Shown: one piece after another, positions 28,185 to 34,892 of the stretch | Layout: every line of letters starts with the position of its first letter | How positions within the stretch are numbered: the first letter of the stretch is position 1 | NCBI GenBank assembly: GCA_021324635.1 | Contig: JAJPIS010000050.1 | Location: forward strand, 1 to 64,000 | Direction of reading: 5' to 3' | Origin: Gemmatimonadota bacterium | GTDB lineage: Bacteria > Gemmatimonadota > Gemmatimonadetes > Gemmatimonadales > Gemmatimonadaceae | DNA: 64,000 nucleotides | Program-made: the position numbers and the translations under genes | The notes under the pieces: generated by a model | Seen by the model: the letters and a program-made list of their open reading frames with translations, nothing else | The model's database searches: none | Told to the model about the DNA's origin: nothing

Positions 28185-29192
28185 CTACGCGGCGAAGCTC
28201 CCCAGGGCGCGACCGACATCGCCCTCGCGGAGCCGCTTGAGCGCGCGGTCCCGGAGTTGCCGCACGCGCTCGCGCGTGACCCCGAGCATGGAACCGATCT
28301 CCTCGAGCGTGTGCTCGCGACCACCCTCGAGCCCGAAGTAGAGTCGGAGGACCTTGGCATCGCGCGCCGGCAGCGTCCCGAGCGCCTGCTCGATCTCGTC
28401 GTTGAGGAAGCGGTTCATCGCCTCCTCCTCGGCGTCCGGCATCTCGTCGGCGACGAACCGCTCGATGAGCGACCGGTCCCCTTCCGGATCCATCGGCGCA
28501 TCCAGCCGCACGTCGCCGGTGTTGAGGGCGGCGAGGGACTGGACGACATCGACCGACAGCCCGGTGAGGTGCGCGAGCTCCTGCGGGTTGGGCTCGCGGC
28601 GGAGCTTCTGCCGCAGAATCTCCGACGCCTTGATGATGCGCGAGAGATCGGCCGTGCGGTTGAGGGGTACGCGGACCGTCCGACCCTGCCGCGCGAGGGA
28701 GGACAGGATCGCCTGCCGGATCCACCAGACGGCATAGGAGATGAACTTCACACCCTGGTCCGGATCGAACTTCCGAGCGGCCGTGAGGAGCCCCACGTTG
28801 CCCTCGCCGATCAGGTCGATGAGCGGGAGGCCCCGGTTCTGGTACTTCTTCGCGACCGAGATGACGAAGCGGAGGTTGCGCTTGACCAGCTCCTGGAGCG
28901 CATCCGGGTCACCGGCGCGGATCTTCCGGGCGAGGTCGAGCTCCTCCGTTCCCTTGAGGAGCGGGTAGGTGCTGACCTCGTAGAGGTACTGGTCGAGGAT
29001 ATCCCGCTCCGGCTCGCTGGGTGCGATCCCGGTCGGCGTGGCGGCGCCGCGCCGGCGGCGGACGGTACCCTTGACCGGGGCAGCGGCGGGCTTCAACGGC
29101 AGCGGGGCGGCGACGGCAGGAGACTTGGCGGACGCGGATTTGCTGGGGCGCGTCGACGAGCCCTGCTTGGCAGCCTGCTGGAGTTCGGGCAT
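28185..29192 (-). CDS. RNA polymerase sigma factor, sigma-70 group 1/2 (short)
   Basis: 335 residues. An Ala/Pro/Lys-rich N-terminus of about 60 residues precedes region 1.2 (DILDQYLYEVSTYPLL). Region 2 has NLRFVISVAKKYQNRGLPL and FISYAVWWIRQAI, region 3 NPQELAHLTGLSVDVV, and region 4.2 the HTH TLEEIGSMLGVTRERVRQLR. It lacks the acidic non-conserved region of large RpoD proteins, so it may be a short primary sigma or a stress/stationary (group 2) factor; the sequence alone does not decide. Confidence 0.93.
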   Translation of the reverse strand: MPELQQAAKQGSSTRPSKSASAKSPAVAAPLPLKPAAAPVKGTVRRRRGAATPTGIAPSEPERDILDQYLYEVSTYPLLKGTEELDLARKIRAGDPDALQELVKRNLRFVISVAKKYQNRGLPLIDLIGEGNVGLLTAARKFDPDQGVKFISYAVWWIRQAILSSLARQGRTVRVPLNRTADLSRIIKASEILRQKLRREPNPQELAHLTGLSVDVVQSLAALNTGDVRLDAPMDPEGDRSLIERFVADEMPDAEEEAMNRFLNDEIEQALGTLPARDAKVLRLYFGLEGGREHTLEEIGSMLGVTRERVRQLRDRALKRLREGDVGRALGSFAA

Positions 29193-29585
29193 GTGTGTGT
29201 GAGTCCTGGCTGGTCGCTCGGGGCGCGAGCGACGGGGGTCCGGTGTGAACGACGCTGAGAGGTACGGCCGCCGTCGGCCCGCGATCCGTGGGGCGCGACG
29301 CGCGTCAGGCGCGCTTCAGGTGTCCAAAGAGCACGAACGGCGACGGACGGCTAGGAGCACCCATGAAGAACGATGAGCAGAGATGCGAGCCGCACCGCGC
29401 GAGCTCGAATGTTGGTGAAGGTCGTGCAAGATACCGGCCCGTCAGATTTCCGCCAGCCCCAATCAATTGACACCCGAGATACACACGGATAGGTTCAGAG
29501 GTTCCTGTGTGAAGACGTCGCGTTGCGCCAAAAGTCGTGCCGTCGCGACGCGAGAGTGGCCCCGGGACTGGTCGTGCGAGTGGAC
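29193..29585. other. Spacer between sigma gene and tRNA cluster, with tRNA promoter
   Basis: 393 bp without a credible gene. It holds a plus-strand promoter TTGACA-17-TAGGTT (29467-29495), 90 bp ahead of tRNA-Ala, and must hold the minus-strand promoter of the sigma gene, whose ribosome site (AGGA) lies 12 bases before the ATG. Open frames here lack the third-position bias of real genes. Confidence 0.6.
29467..29495 (+). promoter_or_regulatory. Probable promoter of the tRNA cluster
   Basis: Perfect -35 TTGACA, 17-bp spacer, weak -10 TAGGTT. The nearest downstream genes on this strand are tRNA-Ala, tRNA-Val and tRNA-Arg. Confidence 0.5.
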
Positions 29586-29658
29586 GGGGGCGTAGCTCAG
29601 TTGGGAGAGCGCGTGAATGGCATTCACGAGGTCAGGGGTTCGATTCCCCTCGCCTCCA
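29586..29658 (+). tRNA. tRNA-Ala (GGC)
   Basis: Acceptor GGGGGCG pairs with CGCCTCC, D-arm GCTCAGTTGGGAGAGC, anticodon stem CGTGA/TCACG with loop ATGGCAT (anticodon GGC), T-arm GGGGTTCGATTCCCC. CCA is not encoded. Confidence 0.96.
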
Positions 29659-29751
29659 CTCTCGGACGACGGGACGCGCACGCCATGCGCACCGGTGCCG
29701 TGCGGGCATGCGGCCGGGCACGGGCCGGAACAGGTGGGACGACCGGCGTGC

Positions 29752-29825
29752 GGGCGGTTAGCTCAGTTGGTTAGAGCGCCACGTTGACATCGTGGAGGTC
29801 ACAAGTTCGAGTCTTGTACCGCCCA
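29752..29825 (+). tRNA. tRNA-Val (GAC)
   Basis: Acceptor GGGCGGT/ACCGCCC, anticodon stem CCACG/CGTGG with loop TTGACAT (anticodon GAC), T-arm ACAAGTTCGAGTCTTGT. 94 bp after tRNA-Ala. CCA not encoded. Confidence 0.96.
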
Positions 29826-29902
29826 TCCAGCTCGTGTGTGTGGACTGACTATGAGGGATGCAGGGACTACGAAGCGGTCTGCAACATCTGTTTAACCCGT
29901 AA

Positions 29903-29976
29903 GCGCCCGTAGCTCAACTGGATAGAGCATCTGACTACGGATCAGAAGGTTGGCGGTTCGACTCCGTCCGGGCGCG
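29903..29976 (+). tRNA. tRNA-Arg (ACG)
   Basis: Acceptor GCGCCCG/CGGGCGC, anticodon stem TCTGA/TCAGA with loop CTACGGA (anticodon ACG, expected to be edited to ICG by TadA). 78 bp after tRNA-Val. Confidence 0.96.
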
Positions 29977-30116
29977 TAAGTCGAAGCGAAACAAAGAGAT
30001 ACGGAGGTTGAGTAAGCAGACGTTTCGGCGTTTCTGGCGCGGCGGCGGTTCCGTAGTCACCCCGCGCCGCCGAACCGTCACCGCTGAACGGGCGGGCCAG
30101 AGGCGAATCGTGCGTG

Positions 30117-30160
30117 AAAATGCGAGACTCCGCGGTGCCGGGATGTCTCGCATTTTTTTT
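30117..30160 (+). terminator. Intrinsic terminator of the tRNA cluster
   Basis: Stem AAAATGCGAGAC with GTCTCGCA and a run of eight T; the loop can form an inner GC stem. Classic rho-independent terminator about 140 bp after tRNA-Arg. Confidence 0.92.
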
Positions 30161-30228
30161 CGTTCGCTATCGTGGCGGCTCATCGATTGCCCAGGAGCCG
30201 CGCAGGTGCCGACCAGAGACTCGTGGGT

Positions 30229-30390
30229 GTCAAGCGGGCGGAGATCGCGCTCCTGCTGGCCGGCGCGGACTCGTGGCCGCGGATCGAGCGAGAGATTGCC
30301 CAGTGCATCGTGCTGTGTGCGAACTGTCACCGCATCCGGACCAGCCGCGAGCGCCGGAATTGGCGATGTGTGCGCGAGCGGTCCGCGCCG
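30229..30390 (+). pseudogene. C-terminal remnant of an HNH-type protein
   Basis: In this frame the DNA reads VKRAEIALLLAGADSW then RIEREIAQCIVLCANCHRIR and TSRERRNW. The LCANCHR segment with flanking REIAQC is the typical end of small HNH endonucleases of phage or mobile origin. The zinc/His N-terminal half (CxxC...H) is missing: upstream lies the tRNA terminator, downstream the frame turns into low-complexity sequence up to tRNA-Pro. It is a decayed fragment lodged between two tRNA genes. Confidence 0.6.
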
Positions 30391-30515
30391 CCGTACACGT
30401 CGACGCGCGGTCGCGCCCCTGCCCTGCCCTCGACCGCGTGGACCGACGCCGGTGCGGGCTCCATGCCGGCGTGCTCGGGATGTCGGGATCTCCCTGCGCC
30501 TCCTCGCGTCCGCAC

Positions 30516-30543
30516 TTGGCGGCCGCGCGGCGGGGCGTATACT
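30516..30543 (+). promoter_or_regulatory. tRNA-Pro promoter
   Basis: TTGGCG, 16-bp spacer, TATACT. It ends 24 bases before the tRNA-Pro acceptor stem. Confidence 0.6.
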
Positions 30544-30567
30544 TTTCGGGTCCTACGCAACATGCAT

Positions 30568-30641
30568 CGGGGCGTAGCTTAGCCCGGTAGAGCGCCTGCT
30601 TCGGGAGCAGGAGGTCGCTGGTTCAAATCCAGTCGCCCCGA
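30568..30641 (+). tRNA. tRNA-Pro (CGG), island integration site
   Basis: Acceptor CGGGGCG/CGCCCCG, anticodon stem CCTGC/GCAGG with loop TTCGGGA (anticodon CGG), T-arm CTGGTTCAAATCCAG. The gene is intact. Its part from the anticodon stem to the 3' end is duplicated exactly at 34084-34132, marking it as the attachment gene of the downstream island. Confidence 0.96.
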
Positions 30642-30643
30642 CT
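30595..30643 (+). repeat. Attachment repeat, tRNA-proximal copy (attL)
   Basis: 49 bp running from the anticodon stem (CCTGCTTCGGGAGCAGG) to GACT just past the discriminator base. Identical to 34084-34132. Length and position in the tRNA 3' half are those of tyrosine-recombinase attachment cores. Confidence 0.93.
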
Positions 30644-30670
30644 GTAAGTACAATTTCCACAGTGGGTTAG

Positions 30671-30698
30671 AAGCGTCCGCTCGTCGGGCGCTTTTTCT
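30671..30698 (+). terminator. Intrinsic terminator after tRNA-Pro, inside the island end
   Basis: Stem AAGCGTCCG/CGGGCGCTT (one G-T pair), loop CTCGT, then a T-rich run. It replaces the terminator displaced by the insertion, which is now at 34143-34176. Confidence 0.85.
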
Positions 30699-31068
30699 TT
30701 TTGTGGTGGCCACGTGTGGGAACCAGCGTAGGCAGGCGCGCAATGCGCGCGTCGCCGTCACGCGGCCGCAACGTATCTCAGATCATTGGCATCTCCCGGT
30801 TGAGCAGAACTTCGTCACACCGCGCACTAGGGATCGTGTCGCAATCGGAATCAAGGGGATCATTACAGCTCTATCTGCATTCATTGGCGAGTGTCCGGGT
30901 CCCGGACACTCGCTCTGCTCGGGCCGAGCGATGCCTCCTGACTCCATGTCGCGCACTTCGGGACGCGCGCTCTGCCCAACGCTAGGTCTGGGTCGCAGTC
31001 GGAGAGCATTTCTACAAGGAGAGTCCGATGCAACAGACGGTCGCCGTCCTCAACTCGCTCGACCTCGT
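30699..31068. other. Non-coding stretch of the island with a large palindrome
   Basis: About 370 bp. The plus frame is open but codon use is unlike a gene. Its main feature is the perfect 27-bp palindrome listed next. A short frame from ATG 31028 (beginning MQQTVAVLNSLDLVW) stops after 17 codons and may be a frameshifted piece of the HigB-like toxin's N-terminus. Confidence 0.5.
30887..30913. repeat. Perfect 27-bp palindrome
   Basis: Arms GCGAGTGTCCGGG and CCCGGACACTCGC around one central T. With no loop and no T-run it is not a terminator. It could be an operator, recombination site or end of a former insertion. Confidence 0.9.
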
Positions 31069-31332
31069 GTGGACACGCTGAACGGTTCTAAGCACGCGAA
31101 CATGAAGGAGCTGCGGTTCGAGGCAGCTGGCGGCGTGTGGCGCTTCCCCTTCGCGTTCGATCCGAACCGGGAGGCCATCGTCTTATGCGGTGGGGACAAG
31201 TCCGGTGGGAGCGAGAAGCGGTTCTATAGGCGATTGATAGAGCAAGCCGATCCTCGTTTCGACGCCCATGTAGCCAAGACCAAGAAGACAAGACCTGACG
31301 AATTGCGAAAATCGAAGAAGGGGAGACGATGA
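31069..31332 (+). pseudogene. HigB/RelE-type toxin (Gp49 family), N-terminus missing
   Basis: From GTG 31069 the frame encodes 87 residues with the family core: VDTLNGSKHANMKELRFEAA, FAFDPNREAIVLCGGDKSGG, SEKRFYRRLIEQADPRFDAH. Full-length relatives are 110-125 residues and have about 35-40 more before this point; the frame upstream (RRPQLARPRVDTL) keeps a few matching residues but has no start codon. So the gene is 5'-truncated or frameshifted, though a residual short product is possible. It overlaps the antitoxin start by 4 bp (ATGA), the usual arrangement in this toxin-first class. Confidence 0.7.
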
Positions 31333-31712
31333 CTATGACAAATCTTGAGAGGATCCGAAAGGAGCTGACTCCTGCGCGTCGCAGAAAGATCGATGCGCGG
31401 GCACGTCTGCTAATCGCCGAAGAAAAGTCTTTGCGCGAGCTGCGGGAGGCTCAGCGGTTGACTCAGGAAAGCATGGCTAAGGCGCTCGGTATCGGCCAAG
31501 ATAGCGTCTCGCGGCTCGAAAAGCGCACGGATCTTCTGCTTACAACTTTGCGTGGGTATATCGAGGCAATGGGTGGCCGCTTGCACCTGATTGTCGAGTT
31601 TCCCAACCGCGAACCAGTCTCGTTATCGAGTTTTGGAGCGACGTCAGAGTCGAAGTCGCAATCGCCTACGCGCGGTCGCCGGCTGACTGCGCATGCCTAC
31701 GAATCGTCCTGA
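31329..31712 (+). CDS. XRE-family antitoxin, HigA-like
   Basis: 127 residues from ATG 31329, overlapping the toxin stop. After an N-terminal helix (NLERIRKELTPARRRKIDAR) comes a helix-turn-helix: LRELREAQRLTQESMAKALG then IGQDSVSRLEKRTDLLLTTL. The region GYIEAMGGRLHLIVEFPNRE is typical of antitoxins paired with Gp49-type toxins. Would bind and neutralise the toxin and repress the operon. Codon use has more A/T at third positions than the chromosome. The C-terminal 30 residues look disordered. Confidence 0.88.
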   Translation: MTMTNLERIRKELTPARRRKIDARARLLIAEEKSLRELREAQRLTQESMAKALGIGQDSVSRLEKRTDLLLTTLRGYIEAMGGRLHLIVEFPNREPVSLSSFGATSESKSQSPTRGRRLTAHAYESS

Positions 31713-31888
31713 AGCGGAGCTTGACTGAGGGAAGAGCGCTATTCGTCAACCACGTCGCCTGCGGAAGCGAACGCCAGAGCGCGACTTCGTTCTGCATCGA
31801 GCGCGGCTTGATACCCGTTCCTTTCGACTATGCTGAACGGGACCGGATTCACGTCAAGCTGCGCTGCGGTCCCCACCTCGCGGACTCG

Positions 31889-32188
31889 CCGCCCGGGCTC
31901 ATACACCACTCCGACCGGGGGGGCCAGTACACGTCCCGGCAGTATCGTGAGCGGCTGGCCGAGCATGGCGTCCGCGGCTCGATGTCCCGCCGCGGCAATC
32001 CCTACGACAACGCCACGATGGAAAGCTTGATCAAAACGCTCAAGTGCGAAGAGATCTATCCTCGCGAGTACACCACGGTCGAGGACGTCATTATCAACCT
32101 CCCGCACGTTATCGAGGAGCTCTACAATCGTCGACGGCTCCACTCGTCGCTCGGCTACCATCCCCCAGAGGAGTTCGAGAGACTTGCA
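31889..32188 (+). pseudogene. IS3-family transposase, C-terminal remnant
   Basis: The reading frame has the end of an IS3 OrfB DDE domain: GLIHHSDRGGQYTSRQYRER, NPYDNATMESLIKTLKCEE and HSSLGYHPPEEFE. The second catalytic Asp and the Glu are 35 residues apart as in D-D-35-E transposases, but the first Asp and the whole OrfA are missing. No terminal inverted repeats are seen. An inactive scar inside the island. Confidence 0.88.
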
Positions 32189-32467
32189 CACTCAACCTGC
32201 CGCCTAGGTCGAATCGTCGACCCCCGTCTGTCCAGCCTCCAAGGGGTCACTCCAGGTTTCGTGCGATTCCAAGCCGCCGTTGACAGCGCGAGCTCATGGA
32301 CAGCACCGCGGGACAGCCCGCGATAGAGCGGGTCCAGCCAATGACATCATCATCATGATGATCGTCGGTCATCGACCCGCCATCATGATGATGATGATCA
32401 TGATCATCCCTATGCTTTGCGCCAGCGGTCCCGCGGTGATGATCACCGCTGACGAGCGGTCCGCGGG
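32189..32467. other. Spacer with clustered ATG/CAT dyads
   Basis: About 280 bp without a gene. Between 32346 and 32409 it is built from CATCAT/ATGATG triplets forming nested dyads such as ATCATCATGATGAT (32349-32362) and GATGATCATGATCATC (near 32393-32408). A further dyad GCGGTGATGATCACCGC lies near 32434-32450. It is downstream of the acetyltransferase gene. Confidence 0.7.
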
Positions 32468-32995
32468 CTACTCCAACCGGCGGATCATGCGGCCGGTACT
32501 CGATACTTGGGTGAACCCGAATCCTTCATACCAGTGAGCAAGCCAGGGGTCTTTCGGATCGACTGCGAGGAACAAGCCTCCAACCTTGCGTCGATCGTCC
32601 GCGGCGTATGAGAGCGCAACGCTGACCAGAGCGGGGCCCAACTTCTCACCCTTGTATCTCTGATCGACACCGAGTCGCCCCAGAAGGTAGCCGCCGATCT
32701 GCTTATAGGGGGCCTCTGCGAGCCCCAGGGTTTTCAGCACTGAAGCATCGACACGTACGCTCACAGGGGACAGGGTGAAGAAGCCGGCCACCCGTGCTGG
32801 TACTTCCCTGTCAGTAGTGACCGTGGCCGCGCAGATCCCTAGTGCGTGGTGGCCGAGCGCCTCCTCCCGGAAGTAACGGGTGATGATCGGCCCATGCCTT
32901 TTTGGCCCGCAGTCAAACCCTGCCGTGTCGTGGTGCGGCGCCAGCGGCTCGAGCCGCAGCGGTGATTCGGGGGTACTGATGCGAACTCCCGCCAC
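32468..32995 (-). CDS. GNAT acetyltransferase, probable TacT/AtaT-type toxin
   Basis: 175 residues from GTG 32995. Matches the toxin group of GNAT enzymes: an opening LRLEPLAPHHDTAGFDCGPK, a central VAGFFTLSPVSV, and the acetyl-CoA loop region GGYLLGRLGVDQRYKGEKLG followed by GLFLAVDPKDPWLAHWYEGF. Such toxins acetylate the amino group of aminoacyl-tRNAs and are held by an RHH antitoxin. The antitoxin gene lies 45 bp upstream on the same strand. The gap, instead of the usual overlap, and several substitutions leave activity open. Confidence 0.85.
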   Translation of the reverse strand: MAGVRISTPESPLRLEPLAPHHDTAGFDCGPKRHGPIITRYFREEALGHHALGICAATVTTDREVPARVAGFFTLSPVSVRVDASVLKTLGLAEAPYKQIGGYLLGRLGVDQRYKGEKLGPALVSVALSYAADDRRKVGGLFLAVDPKDPWLAHWYEGFGFTQVSSTGRMIRRLE

Positions 32996-33040
32996 AGCGT
33001 GGCTGGGTCATGCCTGTGAACGACCTACGGCACCGTAATG

Positions 33041-33358
33041 CTACAGGGTAGCGTCGGGCCCGAAGAGATCCCGGGCCCGCTCGCGTGCCGCCTCGAGCGC
33101 CGGCGTGGTCGGCGCTGGCGATGCCAGAATGCGGAGCAACTCCGCTTGCTGGAGTGGGGTCAGAGTCCACTCAATAACAGACCGGGCATCCTCGGCCACA
33201 TGGCGCGCGATCAACGCAATGAGGTATTGCGCCAGCCGCTGGCCGTGCGCCCTCGCCACTGCCTCCGCATCGTGCTTTAGCAGACCCGGAATCCGAAGCT
33301 CCAGCCGCTCGTCGGCTTGAAGCTCTAGGTATGTTCGCGCTGCGGCCTGGGCAGCCAT
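33041..33358 (-). CDS. DUF1778/TacA-type antitoxin
   Basis: 105 residues. A ribbon-helix-helix N-terminal part (DERLELRIPGLLKHDAEAVA, RLAQYLIALIARHVAED) is followed by the toxin-neutralising tail (TLTPLQQAELLRILASPAPT, then ALEAARERARDLFG), which matches the common shape of DUF1778 antitoxins with NPxL-type tails. Should wrap the GNAT toxin and bind the palindromes just upstream. Confidence 0.85.
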   Translation of the reverse strand: MAAQAAARTYLELQADERLELRIPGLLKHDAEAVARAHGQRLAQYLIALIARHVAEDARSVIEWTLTPLQQAELLRILASPAPTTPALEAARERARDLFGPDATL

Positions 33359-33374
33359 AAATCACCCCGTGAAC

Positions 33375-33412
33375 TTGTACCGTACAAACGTACGGACGTC
33401 GTAGTCCGTACG
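33375..33412 (-). promoter_or_regulatory. Palindromic operators of the TacA/TacT-like operon
   Basis: Two perfect inverted repeats lie 16-54 bp before the antitoxin start: TTGTAC-C-GTACAA (33375-33387) and CGTACGGAC-N6-GTCCGTACG (33389-33412). Both share the GTAC core, as expected for cooperative RHH dimers. A TATAGC-like hexamer follows at about 33425. Confidence 0.75.
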
Positions 33413-33631
33413 CAAGTGACAGGCTATACTAGCTGGCAGGAGCACCGAATAAACGCCGACCTGCGCGTTCGTTAGCCCCGGAAGGAAGGACCCAACGGCC
33501 TGATCACCGGCGGGGCCCAGTGTTGAGGCAATGCAGCACGCCTCGGGGCGGCTGGGGCTGGCTTGCTTCTCGAGCGATATTCGTAGGGTCAAGAATCGGG
33601 GCTGCCAGCTGCGGGCTACGTGGAGGCACTG

Positions 33632-33865
33632 ATGACTGGGTTCCCGCACGTGCAGCCGCGCACTCAGACGATCGGCAACTACACAGTGACAATCCCAAAG
33701 ATCGAACAATCGGGTGCTCCGGGGCGGCACGCGTGGGTAGCCATTGGCGTCATCGAACCTGGTGTTACAGGTGCCGAGCCGGACTATGTGCTCGGGTACG
33801 GCCCCTCTCCGTTCGACGCCCATTCGGACGCAGTCGAAACTGCCCGGCGCCTCATACACCCCTGA
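33632..33865 (+). CDS. Small hypothetical protein of the island
   Basis: 77 residues from ATG 33632 (a GTG at 33620 is the alternative). Contains TIGNYTVTIPKIEQSG and VAIGVIEPGVTGAEPDYVLG then a helix SDAVETARRLIHP. Composition and codon bias look coding. No family recognised; cytosolic. Confidence 0.5.
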   Translation: MTGFPHVQPRTQTIGNYTVTIPKIEQSGAPGRHAWVAIGVIEPGVTGAEPDYVLGYGPSPFDAHSDAVETARRLIHP

Positions 33866-34083
33866 GATCACGACTGAGGAGAGCCCATCAAGGGCTCGCG
33901 TCCGCCGACTGCTCCGCCGTAGGGGCAGCCGGAAGGCGCCGAGTCGCGAGCAAGCTCGCGCTTGACCCGTTTCTTTACCCGTTTCTTCCGGCAAAGTCCG
34001 ACATTGATTGACACGAGGTCCGGCGCCGATGCCCGGGTTCCCTCTACCGACCGTCAGGTTGCCGTACTTCCCTACCTCCTTGT

Positions 34084-34132
34084 CCTGCTTCGGGAGCAGG
34101 AGGTCGCTGGTTCAAATCCAGTCGCCCCGACT
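34084..34132 (+). repeat. Attachment repeat, distal copy (attR)
   Basis: Exact 49-bp copy of the tRNA-Pro 3' part. The 5' part of a tRNA is absent, so this is not a functional tRNA gene. Confidence 0.93.
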
Positions 34133-34142
34133 CATCATCTCC

Positions 34143-34176
34143 AAGCCCTGCCATCCCCTTTCGATGCGCAGGGCTT
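34143..34176 (+). terminator. Probable original tRNA-Pro terminator, displaced by the island
   Basis: Stem AAGCCCTG/CAGGGCTT with a 18-base loop, starting 10 bases after the distal attachment copy, the distance expected for a terminator of the pre-insertion tRNA gene. Confidence 0.55.
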
Positions 34177-34613
34177 TGGCTTGCGCGGACGCGCTCCGCC
34201 ACAAGCACGATCTGTCCGACTCCGCACTGGCGAAGGAGGTGCGGCGCGTCGTCGCTCGGGTGTCCGCCGCGGGACTCTTCTCCGGGATCGTGACCGTGGC
34301 GCGCGACACGCAAGTGATCGTGCGAGCCGTGGGCGGCTACGCGAACCGGGCCACGCATACGCCAGTCACCGGCTGGTCGCAGTTTACGCTCGGGTCGATG
34401 GGGAAGATCTTCACCGCCGCGTCGATCGGGCAACTCGTCGATCGGGGCAAGATCTCGTTCGATGATCACGTCGGGAAATTCTTCCCCGACTACCCAAACG
34501 CGACGGCCCGCGACCACGGACGGCGGGCTCATGCCCCTCGCGCTCGTCGTGGAGAGGGCCAAGCGAGACGAGTGACCGCGGCGTCAGCCATGCTCCGCCA
34601 AGTTCGCGCCTAG
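34164..34613 (+). pseudogene. Beta-lactamase-family serine hydrolase, truncated
   Basis: The frame from ATG 34164 encodes the start of a class C-like serine hydrolase: LFSGIVTVARDTQVIVRAVG, NRATHTPVTGWSQFTLGSM and the nucleophile motif SMGK within LGSMGKIFTAASI, then GQLVDRGKISFDDHVGKFFP. After PDYPNATARD homology stops and the frame becomes Arg-rich. The Tyr-x-Asn and HxG motifs and two thirds of the domain are absent. A remnant directly downstream of the island. Confidence 0.75.
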
Positions 34614-34892
34614 GCGCCTGTCGCTCGATCGGCTGCTCGCGCTCGGGCACGAGCGCGATGGCACGCGGAAGGACGTTGCAGGCCTGCAATCGTGGCGCGA
34701 TCGTCGTCATCAGCCGCCGCGCGGCGGAGGGGCGCCGCCCACGGCGCTTCCGAGACGCTCCGGGGGCGCCGGCCGGTTTCGCGAGGGTCACGAGCGACCA
34801 CGGAGCGCATGCGCGGGAGCAGTGAGCCATCCCCCCAGGCCCGCAAGCCTGCCGCGGAAGCAAGGGCTGGCGCGCCCGTCCCCGCGGTCCCG
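34614..34892. other. Spacer without recognisable gene
   Basis: About 280 bp of GC-rich sequence between the hydrolase remnant and the convergent MEDS gene. Several frames are open but none shows family features or a ribosome site. It may hold more decayed DNA. Confidence 0.6.

Larger units (their letters stand above)
30644..34132 (+). mobile_element. tRNA-Pro-integrated genomic island (about 3.5 kb)
   Basis: Bounded by the 49-bp tRNA-Pro repeats. G+C and third-position bias are visibly lower than in the flanks. Contents in order: a terminator, a 27-bp palindrome, HigB-like toxin remnant and HigA-like antitoxin, an IS3 transposase remnant, a cluster of ATG/CAT dyads, a TacT-like acetyltransferase with TacA-like antitoxin, and a small hypothetical gene. 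No integrase, excisionase or replication gene is recognised, so it is either the remnant of a larger element or a passenger mobilised in trans. Confidence 0.85.

Noticed and set aside
33362-33994. 210-codon minus-strand frame
   Set aside because: Covers the TacA operators and the small plus-strand gene, lacks codon bias and domains.
34084-34132. A second tRNA-Pro gene
   Set aside because: Only the 3' part is present; the acceptor 5' strand and D-arm are missing. It is the island attachment copy.
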